64,000 nucleotides of DNA from Mycolicibacterium sp. TY81 (GCF_018326285.1 NZ_AP023362.1:5580001-5644000), one strand, 5' to 3'; positions 16,718-25,440 are shown, counted from the stretch's first letter. The notes: a model not told the origin generated them from the sequence alone. Numbers and translations: made by a program.

Positions 16718-17781
16718 CGCAGACCGCTGACGCCGCTCCGGCGACAGCTCGACTCTCGACGCTCGACCGGTATCTGCCGGTCTGGATCGGGTTGGCGATG
16801 GCGGCCGGGCTCTTGCTGGGCCGCTGGGTCCCCGGACTGGACGTCGTGCTGGAAAAGGTTCAGGTGGACGGCATTTCGCTGCCGATCGCGCTGGGCCTGC
16901 TGATCATGATGTATCCGGTGCTGGCCAAGGTCCGGTACGACCGGCTCGACACCGTCACCTCCGACCGCAAGCTGCTGGTGTCGTCGCTGGTGCTGAACTG
17001 GCTGCTCGGCCCGGCTTTGATGTTCGCCTTGGCCTGGCTGTTCCTCGCGGACCTGCCCGAGTACCGGACCGGACTCATCGTTGTCGGTCTGGCGCGGTGC
17101 ATCGCCATGGTGATCATCTGGAACGACCTGGCGTGCGGCGACCGAGAGGCCGCGGCCGTTCTGGTGGCGCTCAATTCGGTGTTCCAGGTGCTGATGTTCG
17201 CGGTGCTCGGCTGGTTCTATCTGTCGGTCCTCCCGGGCTGGTTGCATCTGCCGCAGACTTCGATCGCAACGTCGCCCGGCCAGATCGCGAAATCGGTGCT
17301 GATCTTCCTCGGCATCCCGTTGGCAGCCGGCTACCTGTCGCGCCGGCTCGGCGAAAAGGCCAAGGGCCGCGCCTGGTACGAGTCGACGTTCCTGCCCAGG
17401 ATCGGGCCGTGGGCACTGTACGGGTTGCTGTTCACCATCGTGATCCTCTTTGCGCTGCAAGGGCATCAGATCACCACTCGCCCATGGGACGTCGCCCGTA
17501 TCGCGCTCCCGCTGCTGGTCTACTTCGCGATCATGTGGGTCGGTGGTTACGTGCTGGGAGCCGCCCTCGGACTCGGCTACGAACGCACCACGACGCTGGC
17601 GTTCACCGCGGCGGGCAACAACTTCGAACTGGCCATCGCCGTCGCCATCGCGACGTGGGGCGCGACCTCTGGGCAGGCCCTGGCCGGCGTCGTCGGGCCG
17701 CTGATCGAAGTGCCGGTTCTGGTAGCGCTGGTGTATCTGTCGCTGGCGCTGCGGCCGCGGCTGAGGAGTGTGCCCGCATGA
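16714..17781 (+). CDS. Arsenite efflux permease, ACR3 family
   Basis: 355 residues with ten predicted transmembrane helices. The ACR3 signature GLARCIAMVIIWNDLACGD holds the conserved cysteine needed for arsenite transport, and AAGNNFELAIAVAIATWG holds the conserved glutamate of the bile acid/arsenite superfamily. It exports As(OH)3 using the proton gradient. Both junctions in the operon are ATGA four-base overlaps (with the lyase before and arsC after), showing tight translational coupling. Control is by the ArsR site upstream of the first gene. Confidence 0.95.
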   Translation: MTQTADAAPATARLSTLDRYLPVWIGLAMAAGLLLGRWVPGLDVVLEKVQVDGISLPIALGLLIMMYPVLAKVRYDRLDTVTSDRKLLVSSLVLNWLLGPALMFALAWLFLADLPEYRTGLIVVGLARCIAMVIIWNDLACGDREAAAVLVALNSVFQVLMFAVLGWFYLSVLPGWLHLPQTSIATSPGQIAKSVLIFLGIPLAAGYLSRRLGEKAKGRAWYESTFLPRIGPWALYGLLFTIVILFALQGHQITTRPWDVARIALPLLVYFAIMWVGGYVLGAALGLGYERTTTLAFTAAGNNFELAIAVAIATWGATSGQALAGVVGPLIEVPVLVALVYLSLALRPRLRSVPA

Positions 17782-18182
17782 GCCCCAAACCCAGCGTGCT
17801 GTTCGTCTGCGTCCACAACGCCGGCCGGTCGCAGATGGCGGCCGCGCTGTTGACTGAGCTGTCCGACGGGCAGATCGAAGTACGTTCTGCGGGAACGGCT
17901 CCCGCCGATGCGATCAACCCGGTCGCGGTCGCGGCCATGGCTGAACTCGGCATCGACATCACGGCCGAAGCGCCCAAGGTGCTGACGGCTGACACGGTGG
18001 AAGCGAGCGACGTGGTGATCACCATGGGCTGCGGCGACACCTGCCCGTACTTTCCGGGGGTGTCCTACCGGGACTGGAAACTCGATGACCCGGCGGGGCA
18101 ACCCATCGAGGCCGTCCGGCCCATCCGCGATGCCATTGCCGAGCGGGTCCGGGACCTGGTCGCCGAACTGCTGCCGCGCTAG
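17778..18182 (+). CDS. arsC: Arsenate reductase, low-molecular-weight phosphatase type
   Basis: 134 residues. The phosphatase loop C-x5-R is in VCVHNAGRSQMA (Cys at about residue 11), and two further cysteines lie in MGCGDTCPYFPGV, with the general-acid aspartate in YRDWKLDDP. This is the thioredoxin- or mycothiol-coupled arsenate reductase type, which converts As(V) to As(III) for export by the ACR3 pump encoded just upstream. The start overlaps the acr3 stop by four bases. The stop codon shares its bases (CTAG) with the stop of the convergent gene on the minus strand. Confidence 0.94.
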   Translation: MSPKPSVLFVCVHNAGRSQMAAALLTELSDGQIEVRSAGTAPADAINPVAVAAMAELGIDITAEAPKVLTADTVEASDVVITMGCGDTCPYFPGVSYRDWKLDDPAGQPIEAVRPIRDAIAERVRDLVAELLPR

Positions 18183-19228
18183 GCGAGACTCCCGAGGTAC
18201 GCCTGCGACTCGATCAAGCCCTCGTCGCTGGGAGCCTGGCCTTCGCCGAACACCCGTTGCTGTTGCTTGGCCCGCAGATCGTGGTGTGCGTCAGCGGGTT
18301 TGACGAATCCGTAGCGGCGGCGCGCCTCTTCTGGAGTGAACACGGCATCGGTGATCGCCGGGACGCCGAGGATGTACGGCGCGGCCACCTGGGTCACCGA
18401 CGGCGCGATCAGCTCCGCCACGGCGAGTTTCAGCCGTGGGCTGCGATCGACGATGCCATAGGCCACCTTGAGTACCGGGCGCACGGCGATGTCGACGACG
18501 CGGGGCTGGTCGAAACCGCTGAGCTTGCGCATCCAACGCGGCATGGTGGCAATCGTGCCCGCGCGCAGGACGAGGTTGATGAGCTCGACGACCGGCTTCA
18601 GTACCCACGGCGCCGGAGGCAGCACGACTTTGGCATTGAGCAGGTGGTCCATCATGGCGCGGGCCGCTTCACTGACCGCCAGATGTGGGCGCATCTCGTC
18701 GAAGTACGCGCGAACACCGGCGCTGGTACGCGGTACGTCGGCCGGGTCGCAGGTCTGGAATTCGGCCGCGATGGCGCACTCTTCCCAGTACTGCTTCTCT
18801 TCCTCGGGGGTGAGCTTGCCGCCGCCGTACATCTCGTAGGCGGTCAGTACCGAATGCCATCCGGTCAGCAGGATCCACAGCTGTGAGTGCGGGTTGTTGG
18901 CGTCGTACTTGTTGCCGCTGACCGGCTCTGTGCCAATCGCTTTCGAGTGCACCTTCACCAGCACGTCGGCGGCCTTGACCACGGACTCGCTGTCGCCGAA
19001 CGCGACAGTTGCGAAATACCGGACGGTGCGGTCATAGCGGGTGCGCGGCCGGTCGTAGTTGGCCTGTGTGGCGTCGACGGCTGCGATCAGCGACGGGTCG
19101 AGTTCCTCGACCACAACGGCCCGCTGGAGGCCGGTGACTGGAGTCGTGGTGTGTCCCCACACCTTCCAGGTGACGGTGCCGGGGCCGAAGAAGCCGTAGT
19201 CGGCGAGGGGTTGCACTGGCTGGGGCAC
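18179..19228 (-). CDS. DUF2236 / MpaB-like oxygenase family protein
   Basis: 349 residues, mainly helical. The region GDSESVVKAADVLVKVHSKAIG and the later SQLWILLTGWHSVLTAYEMY match the DUF2236 family pattern, which includes fungal MpaB and is related to the latex-clearing oxygenase Lcp; histidines here are candidates for heme or iron binding. No signal peptide is seen. It follows a TetR gene by 17 bases on the same strand, so they form a pair. It ends opposite arsC with shared stop bases and no space for a terminator. Substrate is unknown. Confidence 0.8.
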   Translation of the reverse strand: MPQPVQPLADYGFFGPGTVTWKVWGHTTTPVTGLQRAVVVEELDPSLIAAVDATQANYDRPRTRYDRTVRYFATVAFGDSESVVKAADVLVKVHSKAIGTEPVSGNKYDANNPHSQLWILLTGWHSVLTAYEMYGGGKLTPEEEKQYWEECAIAAEFQTCDPADVPRTSAGVRAYFDEMRPHLAVSEAARAMMDHLLNAKVVLPPAPWVLKPVVELINLVLRAGTIATMPRWMRKLSGFDQPRVVDIAVRPVLKVAYGIVDRSPRLKLAVAELIAPSVTQVAAPYILGVPAITDAVFTPEEARRRYGFVKPADAHHDLRAKQQQRVFGEGQAPSDEGLIESQAYLGSLA

Positions 19229-19245
19229 GACTTACTCCTTGATCG

Positions 19246-19878
19246 TCAGGCCGCGGCGAACGCGCGGCACATGAGTCGTCCGTAAAACTCACCGAGATTG
19301 TCTGCGTCCCAGTCGTTCTCGGGGTCGAGCAGGGACCGGACCGCCGCCTCGCTGGACGACACGAACAGTTCGGTCAGAACCGGCATCTTGCGATTGAGGT
19401 CGGTGGTCTGCCACCACATCGTCAGTGCCGGTGCGATCCAGCGCGACGAGCTGCTCGCGAGTGCGCGGCGGGTCTCCGCGACCATGTCGGCGACCGCCGG
19501 GTCGGCGTGCGCCAGGTAGACGAAACGCCAGGTATCCGGCTGGTCCTCGACGGCGTGCAGCAGCGCGCGATAGCCGTCGATGAACGCCGCCTCCGGGTCG
19601 TCGCCGCGGCCGGTGTGCAGCGCCGCCAGCAGGGTTTCGCGCAACGACTCGCCTTCGCGATCCAGCAGGGCGGCAAGGAGTTCCACGCGGTCCTTGAAGC
19701 ACGAATAGACAACCGGCCGGGTGACGCCGAGGTGGGTGGCAACGGCACCGATGGTCACCGCCGCGGTGCCGAATTCCGCAGCGATCTGTAGTGCGGCATC
19801 GAGGATCTGCGGACGGCGGCGCTCCGGGCCCAGGTGGGCGGCCCGCTCGCGGGGCTTCGTTGCGGCGTCGGTGGCCAT
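19246..19878 (-). CDS. TetR family transcriptional regulator
   Basis: 210 residues. Typical N-terminal helix-turn-helix (AVTIGAVATHLGVTRPVVYSCF, about residues 40-60) after a basic arm, then a helical ligand-binding domain. It precedes the DUF2236 gene on the same strand and is divergent from a large acyl-CoA dehydrogenase. A perfect ATTATTC-N6-GAATAAT dyad sits 18 bases upstream of its start codon, so control of both directions is likely. The ligand may be an acyl-CoA, by context only. Confidence 0.88.
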   Translation of the reverse strand: MATDAATKPRERAAHLGPERRRPQILDAALQIAAEFGTAAVTIGAVATHLGVTRPVVYSCFKDRVELLAALLDREGESLRETLLAALHTGRGDDPEAAFIDGYRALLHAVEDQPDTWRFVYLAHADPAVADMVAETRRALASSSSRWIAPALTMWWQTTDLNRKMPVLTELFVSSSEAAVRSLLDPENDWDADNLGEFYGRLMCRAFAAA

Positions 19879-19895
19879 GAACTGAATGTAGCAGG

Positions 19896-19915
19896 ATTAT
19901 TCTTGTTTGAATAAT
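19896..19915. promoter_or_regulatory. Operator candidate (TetR) between TetR and acyl-CoA dehydrogenase genes
   Basis: Perfect inverted repeat ATTATTC-TTGTTT-GAATAAT in the 66-base divergent promoter region, in AT-rich sequence that contrasts with the surroundings. It is well placed to control both genes. Confidence 0.65.
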
Positions 19916-19944
19916 TTTTCTTCATCCTTGTAGGATTGCTCGCC

Positions 19945-21852
19945 ATGACCATGCTCAACCCGCACAAGCCGGACTTCGCCGACTTCGACGAGCGGACCCA
20001 GCAGATCTTCATCGCCACCATCGAGTTCTTCGAGAGCCACGGCAAGGCCTGGCTGACGCAGCAGGACCGCGACCGCGTCTGGTACGCGGAGTTCATCGAA
20101 TTCCTCAAGAAGGAAAGGGTTTTCGCGACGTTCCTGACGCCGGCATCGGAAGCCGACGGTGACCCCGACAAGCGCTGGGACACCGCTCGCAACGCGATGT
20201 TCAGTGAGATCCTGGGCTTCTACGGCATGCAGTACTGGTACGTCTGGCAGGTCACGATCCTGGGACTCGGCCCCATCTGGCAGTCATCCAACACCGCGGC
20301 CCGCAAGCGCGCCGCCCAGCTGCTCGAGGCCGGCGAGATCTTCGCGTTCGGCCTATCGGAGAAGGAGCACGGCGCGGACGTGTACTCGACGGACATGGTG
20401 CTGACGCCGGTCGACGACGGCTACCGGGCGAACGGCGGCAAGTACTACATCGGCAACGGCAACCTGGCCCGCATGGTGTCGGTATTCGGCCGCCGGGCCG
20501 ACAAGCCGATCCTGGACAGCTCGACCGCGCTCGACGGCGGCAAGCCCGACGAGGATTTCGAGGGGTATCTCTTCTTCGCCGCCGACAGTCAGCATGCTGA
20601 CTACAAGCTGCGCAAGAACGTCGTCAACGGCCAGATGTACGTCGCTGCTTTCGATCTCGAGGATTACCCGGTCGACGCCGAGGACATCCTGCACGCCGGC
20701 AAGGGCGCTTTCCATGCCGCGATCAACACCGTCAACATCGGCAAGTTCAACCTCGGCTTCGGTTCCATCGGCACGTGTGAGCACGCCATGTACGAGGCCG
20801 TCACGCACGCCGAGAATCGAATCCTGTTCGGAAAGCACGTCACCGAGTTCCCGCAGATCCGCCGCATGCTGACCGAGGCCTACGCCCGGCTGGTCGGCAT
20901 GAAGCTCTACAGCGAGCGCGCCATCGACTACATGCGGTCAGCGTCCTCGACTGATCGGCGCTACCTGCTGTTCAACGCCATCGAGAAGATGACCGTCACT
21001 CGTGAGGGCGAGAAGATCATCACGCTGCTGTCGGACACGATCGCCGCGCGTGGCTTCGAGAACGACATGTTCTTCGGGATGGCGCTGCTGGGTTCGACCG
21101 GTCTGCCGCGCCTGGAAGGCACTGTGCACGTCAACATGGCGCTGTCGCTGAAGTTCATGCAGAACTTCATGTTCCGTCCCGCCGACGCCGGACTGCTGGC
21201 GCTGCAGCAGCTTCCCGTCGAGTACTCGCCCAACGCGGCTACGCGGGCACTGGCCACCGGCCTACGTGCGGCCGGCTCGGCACTCATCCCGCGCGTGGCG
21301 CGAATTCCGGTGGCGCCGGCGGCATTGCGGTCCGACCGCCTGCCGGTGGTGCGCCGCCGTCGGGACTTCACCAACGACGACTTCCTGTTCCGTCAGGGTC
21401 CCAGCCGTGGCCTCGGGCGGGTGGCGTTTGCGGACTGGCGATTCATCTTCGGGCAGTTCGAGCACATCCCCAACGTCGCGGTGTTCCTCAAGCAGGCCAA
21501 CGGGTTCCAGACCCTGCTGGCTGCGGCCACACCGACCGCCCAGCAGCAGAACGACGTCGATTTCCTGTTCGCGATCGGTGAGCTGTTCACGTTGCTGCCC
21601 TACGCGCAGCTGATCCTTGAGCAGGCCGTCATCGACCACACCGACGACGACGTGCTGGACCAGCTTTTCGAGGTTCTGGTCACCGACTTCTCCCGGCACG
21701 CCACCACGCTGCATTGCAAGCCGACCGCCACCGCGGCGCAGAAGAAGCTCGCGCTGGATCTGATCGTGGAACCGGTGGGCGACCCGGAACGCCTGGAGCG
21801 CATGGTCCGTACGGTGCGGGACCTGGCAGGTCGGTACGAGATGGCGCCCTAG
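19945..21852 (+). CDS. Acyl-CoA dehydrogenase, large FadE-type
   Basis: 635 residues, longer than standard acyl-CoA dehydrogenases (about 380). Family motifs include FGLSEKEHGADVYSTDM (flavin and substrate side), GKYYIGNGN, INTVNIGKFNLGFGSIGTCEHAMYEA, and the C-terminal helical domain. An extra C-terminal region of about 200 residues suggests the ACAD9/VLCAD-like or mycobacterial long type. It oxidises an acyl-CoA at the alpha-beta bond with FAD. ATG at 19945 follows AGGA by nine bases; ATG at 19951 is an alternative. The divergent TetR gene and dyad suggest substrate-dependent induction. Its stop shares CTAG with the convergent DUF1254 gene. Confidence 0.85.
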   Translation: MTMLNPHKPDFADFDERTQQIFIATIEFFESHGKAWLTQQDRDRVWYAEFIEFLKKERVFATFLTPASEADGDPDKRWDTARNAMFSEILGFYGMQYWYVWQVTILGLGPIWQSSNTAARKRAAQLLEAGEIFAFGLSEKEHGADVYSTDMVLTPVDDGYRANGGKYYIGNGNLARMVSVFGRRADKPILDSSTALDGGKPDEDFEGYLFFAADSQHADYKLRKNVVNGQMYVAAFDLEDYPVDAEDILHAGKGAFHAAINTVNIGKFNLGFGSIGTCEHAMYEAVTHAENRILFGKHVTEFPQIRRMLTEAYARLVGMKLYSERAIDYMRSASSTDRRYLLFNAIEKMTVTREGEKIITLLSDTIAARGFENDMFFGMALLGSTGLPRLEGTVHVNMALSLKFMQNFMFRPADAGLLALQQLPVEYSPNAATRALATGLRAAGSALIPRVARIPVAPAALRSDRLPVVRRRRDFTNDDFLFRQGPSRGLGRVAFADWRFIFGQFEHIPNVAVFLKQANGFQTLLAAATPTAQQQNDVDFLFAIGELFTLLPYAQLILEQAVIDHTDDDVLDQLFEVLVTDFSRHATTLHCKPTATAAQKKLALDLIVEPVGDPERLERMVRTVRDLAGRYEMAP

Positions 21853-22373
21853 TCGGACACGAACTGAGTGACGTAGGCACTCAACGGAACCAGCGAAATC
21901 CGGTCCAGCAGCTCCTGTGCGGCGGCGCGGTCCTCGGCCGTGCCCGTGCACTCGATGCGGCCCAGCAGCCAGATGATCGGGGCGAGCGAGCGGTGTTCGG
22001 TGACACCGGCAGGCAGTTCGCCGTTCCAGTTCGGCCCGGTGATGGCATAGGTCTGCGGCGTCGTCCAGGCGACGTGCTCGTCGGCGTCATCGAACACGTC
22101 GGCCCGGCCGGAGAGCACCTGAAAGAGGTATCTACGATCGGCGGCGTCCGGCAGTGTCAGCACCCAGGGCTCGGCGTTCACGTCGAGGAACCGGTCGACG
22201 TACATGGCGTCGGTGGTGCTCGTCCGCATGAGTTGCTGCAGTGGGCAGCGGCGGGGTGCGGTCGCACCTTCGGCGCGATAGGCCCGGCGAGCCGTGGGGC
22301 CGGCCAGGATCACCAGTGCAGCCATGGCGATGGACAACGTGCCGCACCACGGCAGGACATCGGCTGCTGACAT
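21849..22373 (-). CDS. Short DUF1254-domain protein, membrane-anchored
   Basis: 174 residues. An N-terminal hydrophobic helix (about 12-27) anchors a single DUF1254 domain: DRFLDVNAEPWVLTLPD, TYAITGPNWNGELPAGV and a final ISLVPLSAY. It is clearly paralogous to the first half of the 476-residue lipoprotein encoded at 22861-24291 but lacks the DUF1214 half, and the conserved NADTLY of the paralogue reads TTDAMY here. It may be a diverged or truncated copy rather than a full-function protein. The same paired 21-bp boxes lie upstream of this gene and of the paralogue, suggesting common control by the AraC regulator. Confidence 0.72.
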   Translation of the reverse strand: MSAADVLPWCGTLSIAMAALVILAGPTARRAYRAEGATAPRRCPLQQLMRTSTTDAMYVDRFLDVNAEPWVLTLPDAADRRYLFQVLSGRADVFDDADEHVAWTTPQTYAITGPNWNGELPAGVTEHRSLAPIIWLLGRIECTGTAEDRAAAQELLDRISLVPLSAYVTQFVSD

Positions 22374-22468
22374 GACGGCCGTGCTCCAATCCGGGTGTGG
22401 CCCATGGTTGGTCGCGGGCCGGGTTCGGTCCGCTCATCCCACTGTGCAGGACGGCGCTGCCCGAAGTC

Positions 22469-22505
22469 TTGACATCTAGAGACTGATTCTTGACAGTTCG
22501 GGACA
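22469..22505. promoter_or_regulatory. Paired AraC-type boxes upstream of the short DUF1254 gene
   Basis: TTGACATCTAGAGACT (22469-22484) and TTGACAGTTCGGGACA (22490-22505) are direct repeats 21 bases apart, starting 96 bases upstream of the minus-strand gene. They match the pair at 24406-24442 in sequence, orientation and spacing. The rest of 22374-22531 shows nothing further. Confidence 0.65.
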
Positions 22506-22531
22506 GCGCCATCGAGGGCAACAGCCGAGTA

Positions 22532-22804
22532 TCAGCAGGGGGCGCCGGGCGGCGTGTAGTACGGCACGCCTTCGTCTGTGTAGCAGGGCACTTCACCCGC
22601 GACATACGGGACGTGCGCCGCCGCAATGGCAGTGCCGACGGCGACGTCGCCCGCGATGTTGGTGCAGCCGCCGGCGGAGAAGTGCCGGCCGCCCGCGCTG
22701 GCGCAGACATCCGCGGCGGCGGTGGGGGCCACCGTCAACGGCGCCACGGCCAGGGCCACGCCCATCAGTGGGACGGAAACCAGTGCGGTGATGCGTGGTG
22801 TCAT
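22532..22804 (-). CDS. Small secreted cysteine-containing protein
   Basis: 90 residues. A signal peptide (ITALVSVPLMGVALAVAP, cleavage near AAA-DV) leads to a mature peptide of about 58 residues with four cysteines (VCASAGG, GGCTNIAG, VPCYTDE, APC), enough for two disulfides. It ends in a proline/tyrosine-rich tail. AAGGAG lies just upstream of the ATG at 22804. No family was recognised; many such short exported proteins exist in mycobacteria. It follows the DUF1254/DUF1214 lipoprotein gene by 56 bases on the same strand and could be co-transcribed with it. Confidence 0.72.
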   Translation of the reverse strand: MTPRITALVSVPLMGVALAVAPLTVAPTAAADVCASAGGRHFSAGGCTNIAGDVAVGTAIAAAHVPYVAGEVPCYTDEGVPYYTPPGAPC

Positions 22805-22860
22805 GGTGCTCCTTGGGTTGATCAAAGCGAAATCGGCTCGCGTCGAGTACGTTTCGTGGC

Positions 22861-24291
22861 TTACGGGAGTTTTGTCACGGCCGGTGGCTGCCAGGTGCCA
22901 TCGATGATCGACGGCGGGTTCTGCTTCGGCCAGTACAGGCGCAGCATGAGGTTGAAGGCGCCGGCGGGTGCGGGCAACCAGTTGGCCTGCTTCTCCGGTC
23001 CCGGATTGTCGTGCTGCAGATACAGATCCACGGATCCGTCGGGGTTGCGGGCCAGGTTGTCGCGCTGGCTGAGCGTGAAGCGGTTGAGCGGATTGGCGAC
23101 GAAGAAGTAGCCCTCGTCGTACATCGTCAGTGACCAGAAGCCCTCGGCGGGAGGCAGCTGGTCCTTGGCGAAGTGCATCACGTACTTGTTGGCGCCATTG
23201 TACGGCTGGCCCGCGGCATCGGTTTTCGATGTCGGGTAGACCGCGTCCTGGGGCCGGTTCGCGCCCAGCCCGATGGCGGTGATCAAGGCGCGCTGCAGGT
23301 AATCGGTGCCGTATTCGCCTGTCTTGGTGGTGAATTGCCACCCGTTGACGGTGTTGAGAGTGCCGTAGTGGCCCATGATCTTCGCGACGCCGTCCTTGGG
23401 TACGGACTTCAGCGCGGCAGCCACATCGGCATCGAGCTTGGTGATGTCGAATTTCTCGCCGGGCACGATGCCGATGCGGGCCATCTTCTCGATGATCGGC
23501 TTGTCGGCCGCGGCGGGCGGGTTGTCCTTCAGCAGGGCGGCAAGCATGTCGAAATAGGCTTCGGTACTGAGGTTTTCGACCTGGTCACGGACCGGGGTCT
23601 TCATGTCGATGCTGGGATCGACCTTCCCGGCCGGCGGCGTGTAGGGCTTTCCGTATGAACTCAGCGGCACCAGCGAAATCTGGTCCTGCATCGCGTGCAC
23701 GGCGGCATAGTCCGCAGGCGTGCCATCGCAGTAGATGCGGCCCATCAGCCACACCGTCGACGTCGGAGACTTGTACTCCGTCACGCCCGCGGGCAGCGTG
23801 CCCTTCCAGTTCGGGCCGGTGATGGCGTAGGTCTGCGGGCCGGTGCCCGTCGTGCGTTTGCCGGGAACCTGGAACACATCTGTCCAGCCCGACAGCATCG
23901 GGAAAAGGTAGTACCGGTCGTGGGCGTCGGGCAGCGTCAGGATCCACGGCTCGTCTTTGACGTCGATGAACCCATTTGTGTAGAGCGTGTCGGCGTTGGG
24001 CGCCGTGACGTCGCGGAACGCGGCGTTCGGGTACTCCCGCATACGCATCAACTGGCCCATCGGGGCCCGGGGCGCCTGCACCTGGGCGACGTTCGTCATG
24101 ACCCGCCGCGTCATCTCGACGGTGTTGAGGGCGTAGCCGTAGACGTACGCGTCGACCGCGATGGCCTTGGCCTCGTCGGCGGACAGCTTCGACGGTTTGC
24201 TGGATGTGGCACAGCCGGCGGCTGTGGCCGCCAGCGCTGTGATGGTCAGGGCAGCCAGCGTCCGGGTCCACCGGCGATGTCTGTGCAGCAT
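22861..24291 (-). CDS. DUF1254/DUF1214 lipoprotein
   Basis: 476 residues with a lipoprotein signal peptide whose lipobox is LAATAAGC (Cys about residue 27). The DUF1254 half contains VDAYVYGYALNTVEMTRRV, PNADTLYTNGF, DVKDEPWILTLPDAHDRYYLF and TYAITGPNWKG; the DUF1214 half contains GYFFVANPLNRFTLSQRD and PEKQANWLPAPAGAFNLMLR. Such proteins are widespread, exported and of unknown role. The ATG at 24291 has AGGAG about ten bases upstream. It is divergent from an AraC regulator with paired boxes in the 150-base gap. A smaller paralogue lies at 21849-22373. Confidence 0.85.
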   Translation of the reverse strand: MLHRHRRWTRTLAALTITALAATAAGCATSSKPSKLSADEAKAIAVDAYVYGYALNTVEMTRRVMTNVAQVQAPRAPMGQLMRMREYPNAAFRDVTAPNADTLYTNGFIDVKDEPWILTLPDAHDRYYLFPMLSGWTDVFQVPGKRTTGTGPQTYAITGPNWKGTLPAGVTEYKSPTSTVWLMGRIYCDGTPADYAAVHAMQDQISLVPLSSYGKPYTPPAGKVDPSIDMKTPVRDQVENLSTEAYFDMLAALLKDNPPAAADKPIIEKMARIGIVPGEKFDITKLDADVAAALKSVPKDGVAKIMGHYGTLNTVNGWQFTTKTGEYGTDYLQRALITAIGLGANRPQDAVYPTSKTDAAGQPYNGANKYVMHFAKDQLPPAEGFWSLTMYDEGYFFVANPLNRFTLSQRDNLARNPDGSVDLYLQHDNPGPEKQANWLPAPAGAFNLMLRLYWPKQNPPSIIDGTWQPPAVTKLP

Positions 24292-24405
24292 ACGGGAAGT
24301 GCTCCTATTTCGTTGTTGTGCAGGACACATTGCCTGTACCTGCGGCGCGACGCTGCACCGGCTGATCGTGGGATTCGACTGTGCTGCACCATACCGGTTT
24401 GTGTC

Positions 24406-24442
24406 TTGACATTTCGCGACAAATTTTTGACAGTTAGAGACA
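24406..24442. promoter_or_regulatory. Paired AraC-type boxes at the AraC/DUF1254 divergent promoter
   Basis: TTGACATTTCGCGACA (24406-24421) and TTGACAGTTAGAGACA (24427-24442) are direct repeats exactly 21 bases apart, the spacing of tandem half-sites used by AraC proteins. The second ends on the first base of the AraC start codon. The pair begins 115 bases upstream of the divergent lipoprotein start. Each also looks like a TTGACA -35 box, so a promoter role cannot be excluded. Confidence 0.65.
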
Positions 24443-25440
24443 TGGCGATGATCCGGGGTACGGCGCTCACGTGCTTTCCCGAGTTGGTTGCTGAACTCGG
24501 CGGCGACGGTGACGCGCTGCTGGCCGCGGCGCATATCGCGAGCGCGGACATCGGCCGTCACGATCGGTTCATCTCCCTGCCCAGCGGCGCCCTGGCGCTC
24601 GAGGCCGCGGCGGTGGCACTGCGCACTCCCGATTTCGGACGTCGACTTGCATTGCGCCAGAACATCGACATCCTCGGACCCGTCGGGCTGGCGGCCCGCA
24701 ACGCCGAAACGGTCGCCGATGCGTTCGTCATCTTCGACAAGTTCATGGCCGCCTACAGCCCCGCGATCAGTGCCCGGATCACCGTCCCCGCCGGAACCGA
24801 CCTGCGCCGCTTCGAGTTCGAGTACCTCCTGGACCCGGCACCGCCGCAGGCGCAGGCCATCGAGTTGTCGCTCGGTGTCACGCTGCAGGTGCTGCGACTT
24901 TTCCTGGGTCCGGACTACCGCCCGCTCGCGGTGCACCTGCCGCATTCGGCGCGCACCCCGGCCGGCGAGTACCAGTCCTACTTCGGCTGCCCGCCGTCAT
25001 TCGGTGAACCGGTCGCCGGCTTCACGCTGCGCGCCGCCGACCTGGAGCGGCCGTTGCCCACCGACCGCATCGCGCATCAGACGGCCATGGACTACCTCAT
25101 GAACACCATCGGTGAATCTGAGCCTGCCACAACGCAATTGGTCCGCACCCTGGTCCGTCAGTTGCTGCCGGGTGGAGCCGTGGGGCTGCAGGACATCGCC
25201 CGGCATGTCGGCCTGCACCCGAAGACGCTGCAGCGACGCCTGTCGGCCGAGGGCGCGACGTTCGGTGACCTGGTCGATCAGATCCGCCGCGAGACCGCGC
25301 AGCGGTTACTGCTCGATACCGAGCTGACCCTCGACCAGCTCTGCCGGAATCTCGGCTATGCCGAACAGAGCGTGCTCACGCGGTCGTGCAAGCGGTGGTT
25401 CGGCACGACGCCCACGGCCTACCGGAACGGCCGGCGCTGA
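24442..25440 (+). CDS. AraC family transcriptional regulator
   Basis: 332 residues. The N-terminal 200 residues match the arabinose-binding-like domain seen in OruR/ArgR-type AraC regulators (DILGPVGLAARNAETVADAF). The C-terminal HTH domain has two helix-turn-helix units: IARHVGLHPKTLQRRLSAEG and LDQLCRNLGYAEQSVLTRSC, ending RWFGTTPTAYRNGRR. The start ATG at 24442 overlaps the last base of a putative binding repeat, suggesting negative autoregulation. It is divergent from the DUF1254/DUF1214 lipoprotein. The target set and inducer are inferred from shared boxes only. Confidence 0.88.
   Translation: MAMIRGTALTCFPELVAELGGDGDALLAAAHIASADIGRHDRFISLPSGALALEAAAVALRTPDFGRRLALRQNIDILGPVGLAARNAETVADAFVIFDKFMAAYSPAISARITVPAGTDLRRFEFEYLLDPAPPQAQAIELSLGVTLQVLRLFLGPDYRPLAVHLPHSARTPAGEYQSYFGCPPSFGEPVAGFTLRAADLERPLPTDRIAHQTAMDYLMNTIGESEPATTQLVRTLVRQLLPGGAVGLQDIARHVGLHPKTLQRRLSAEGATFGDLVDQIRRETAQRLLLDTELTLDQLCRNLGYAEQSVLTRSCKRWFGTTPTAYRNGRR

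Noticed and set aside
18179..18182. CTAG shared by convergent stops of arsC and the DUF2236 gene (also at 21849-21852)
   Set aside because: A neat arrangement but expected by chance when genes end in CTAG; no function inferred.
24406..24442. TTGACA elements read as plain -35 promoter boxes for the AraC gene
   Set aside because: The second TTGACA begins 15 bases before the start codon, too close to serve as -35 for that gene; the paired 21-base spacing fits regulator half-sites better.
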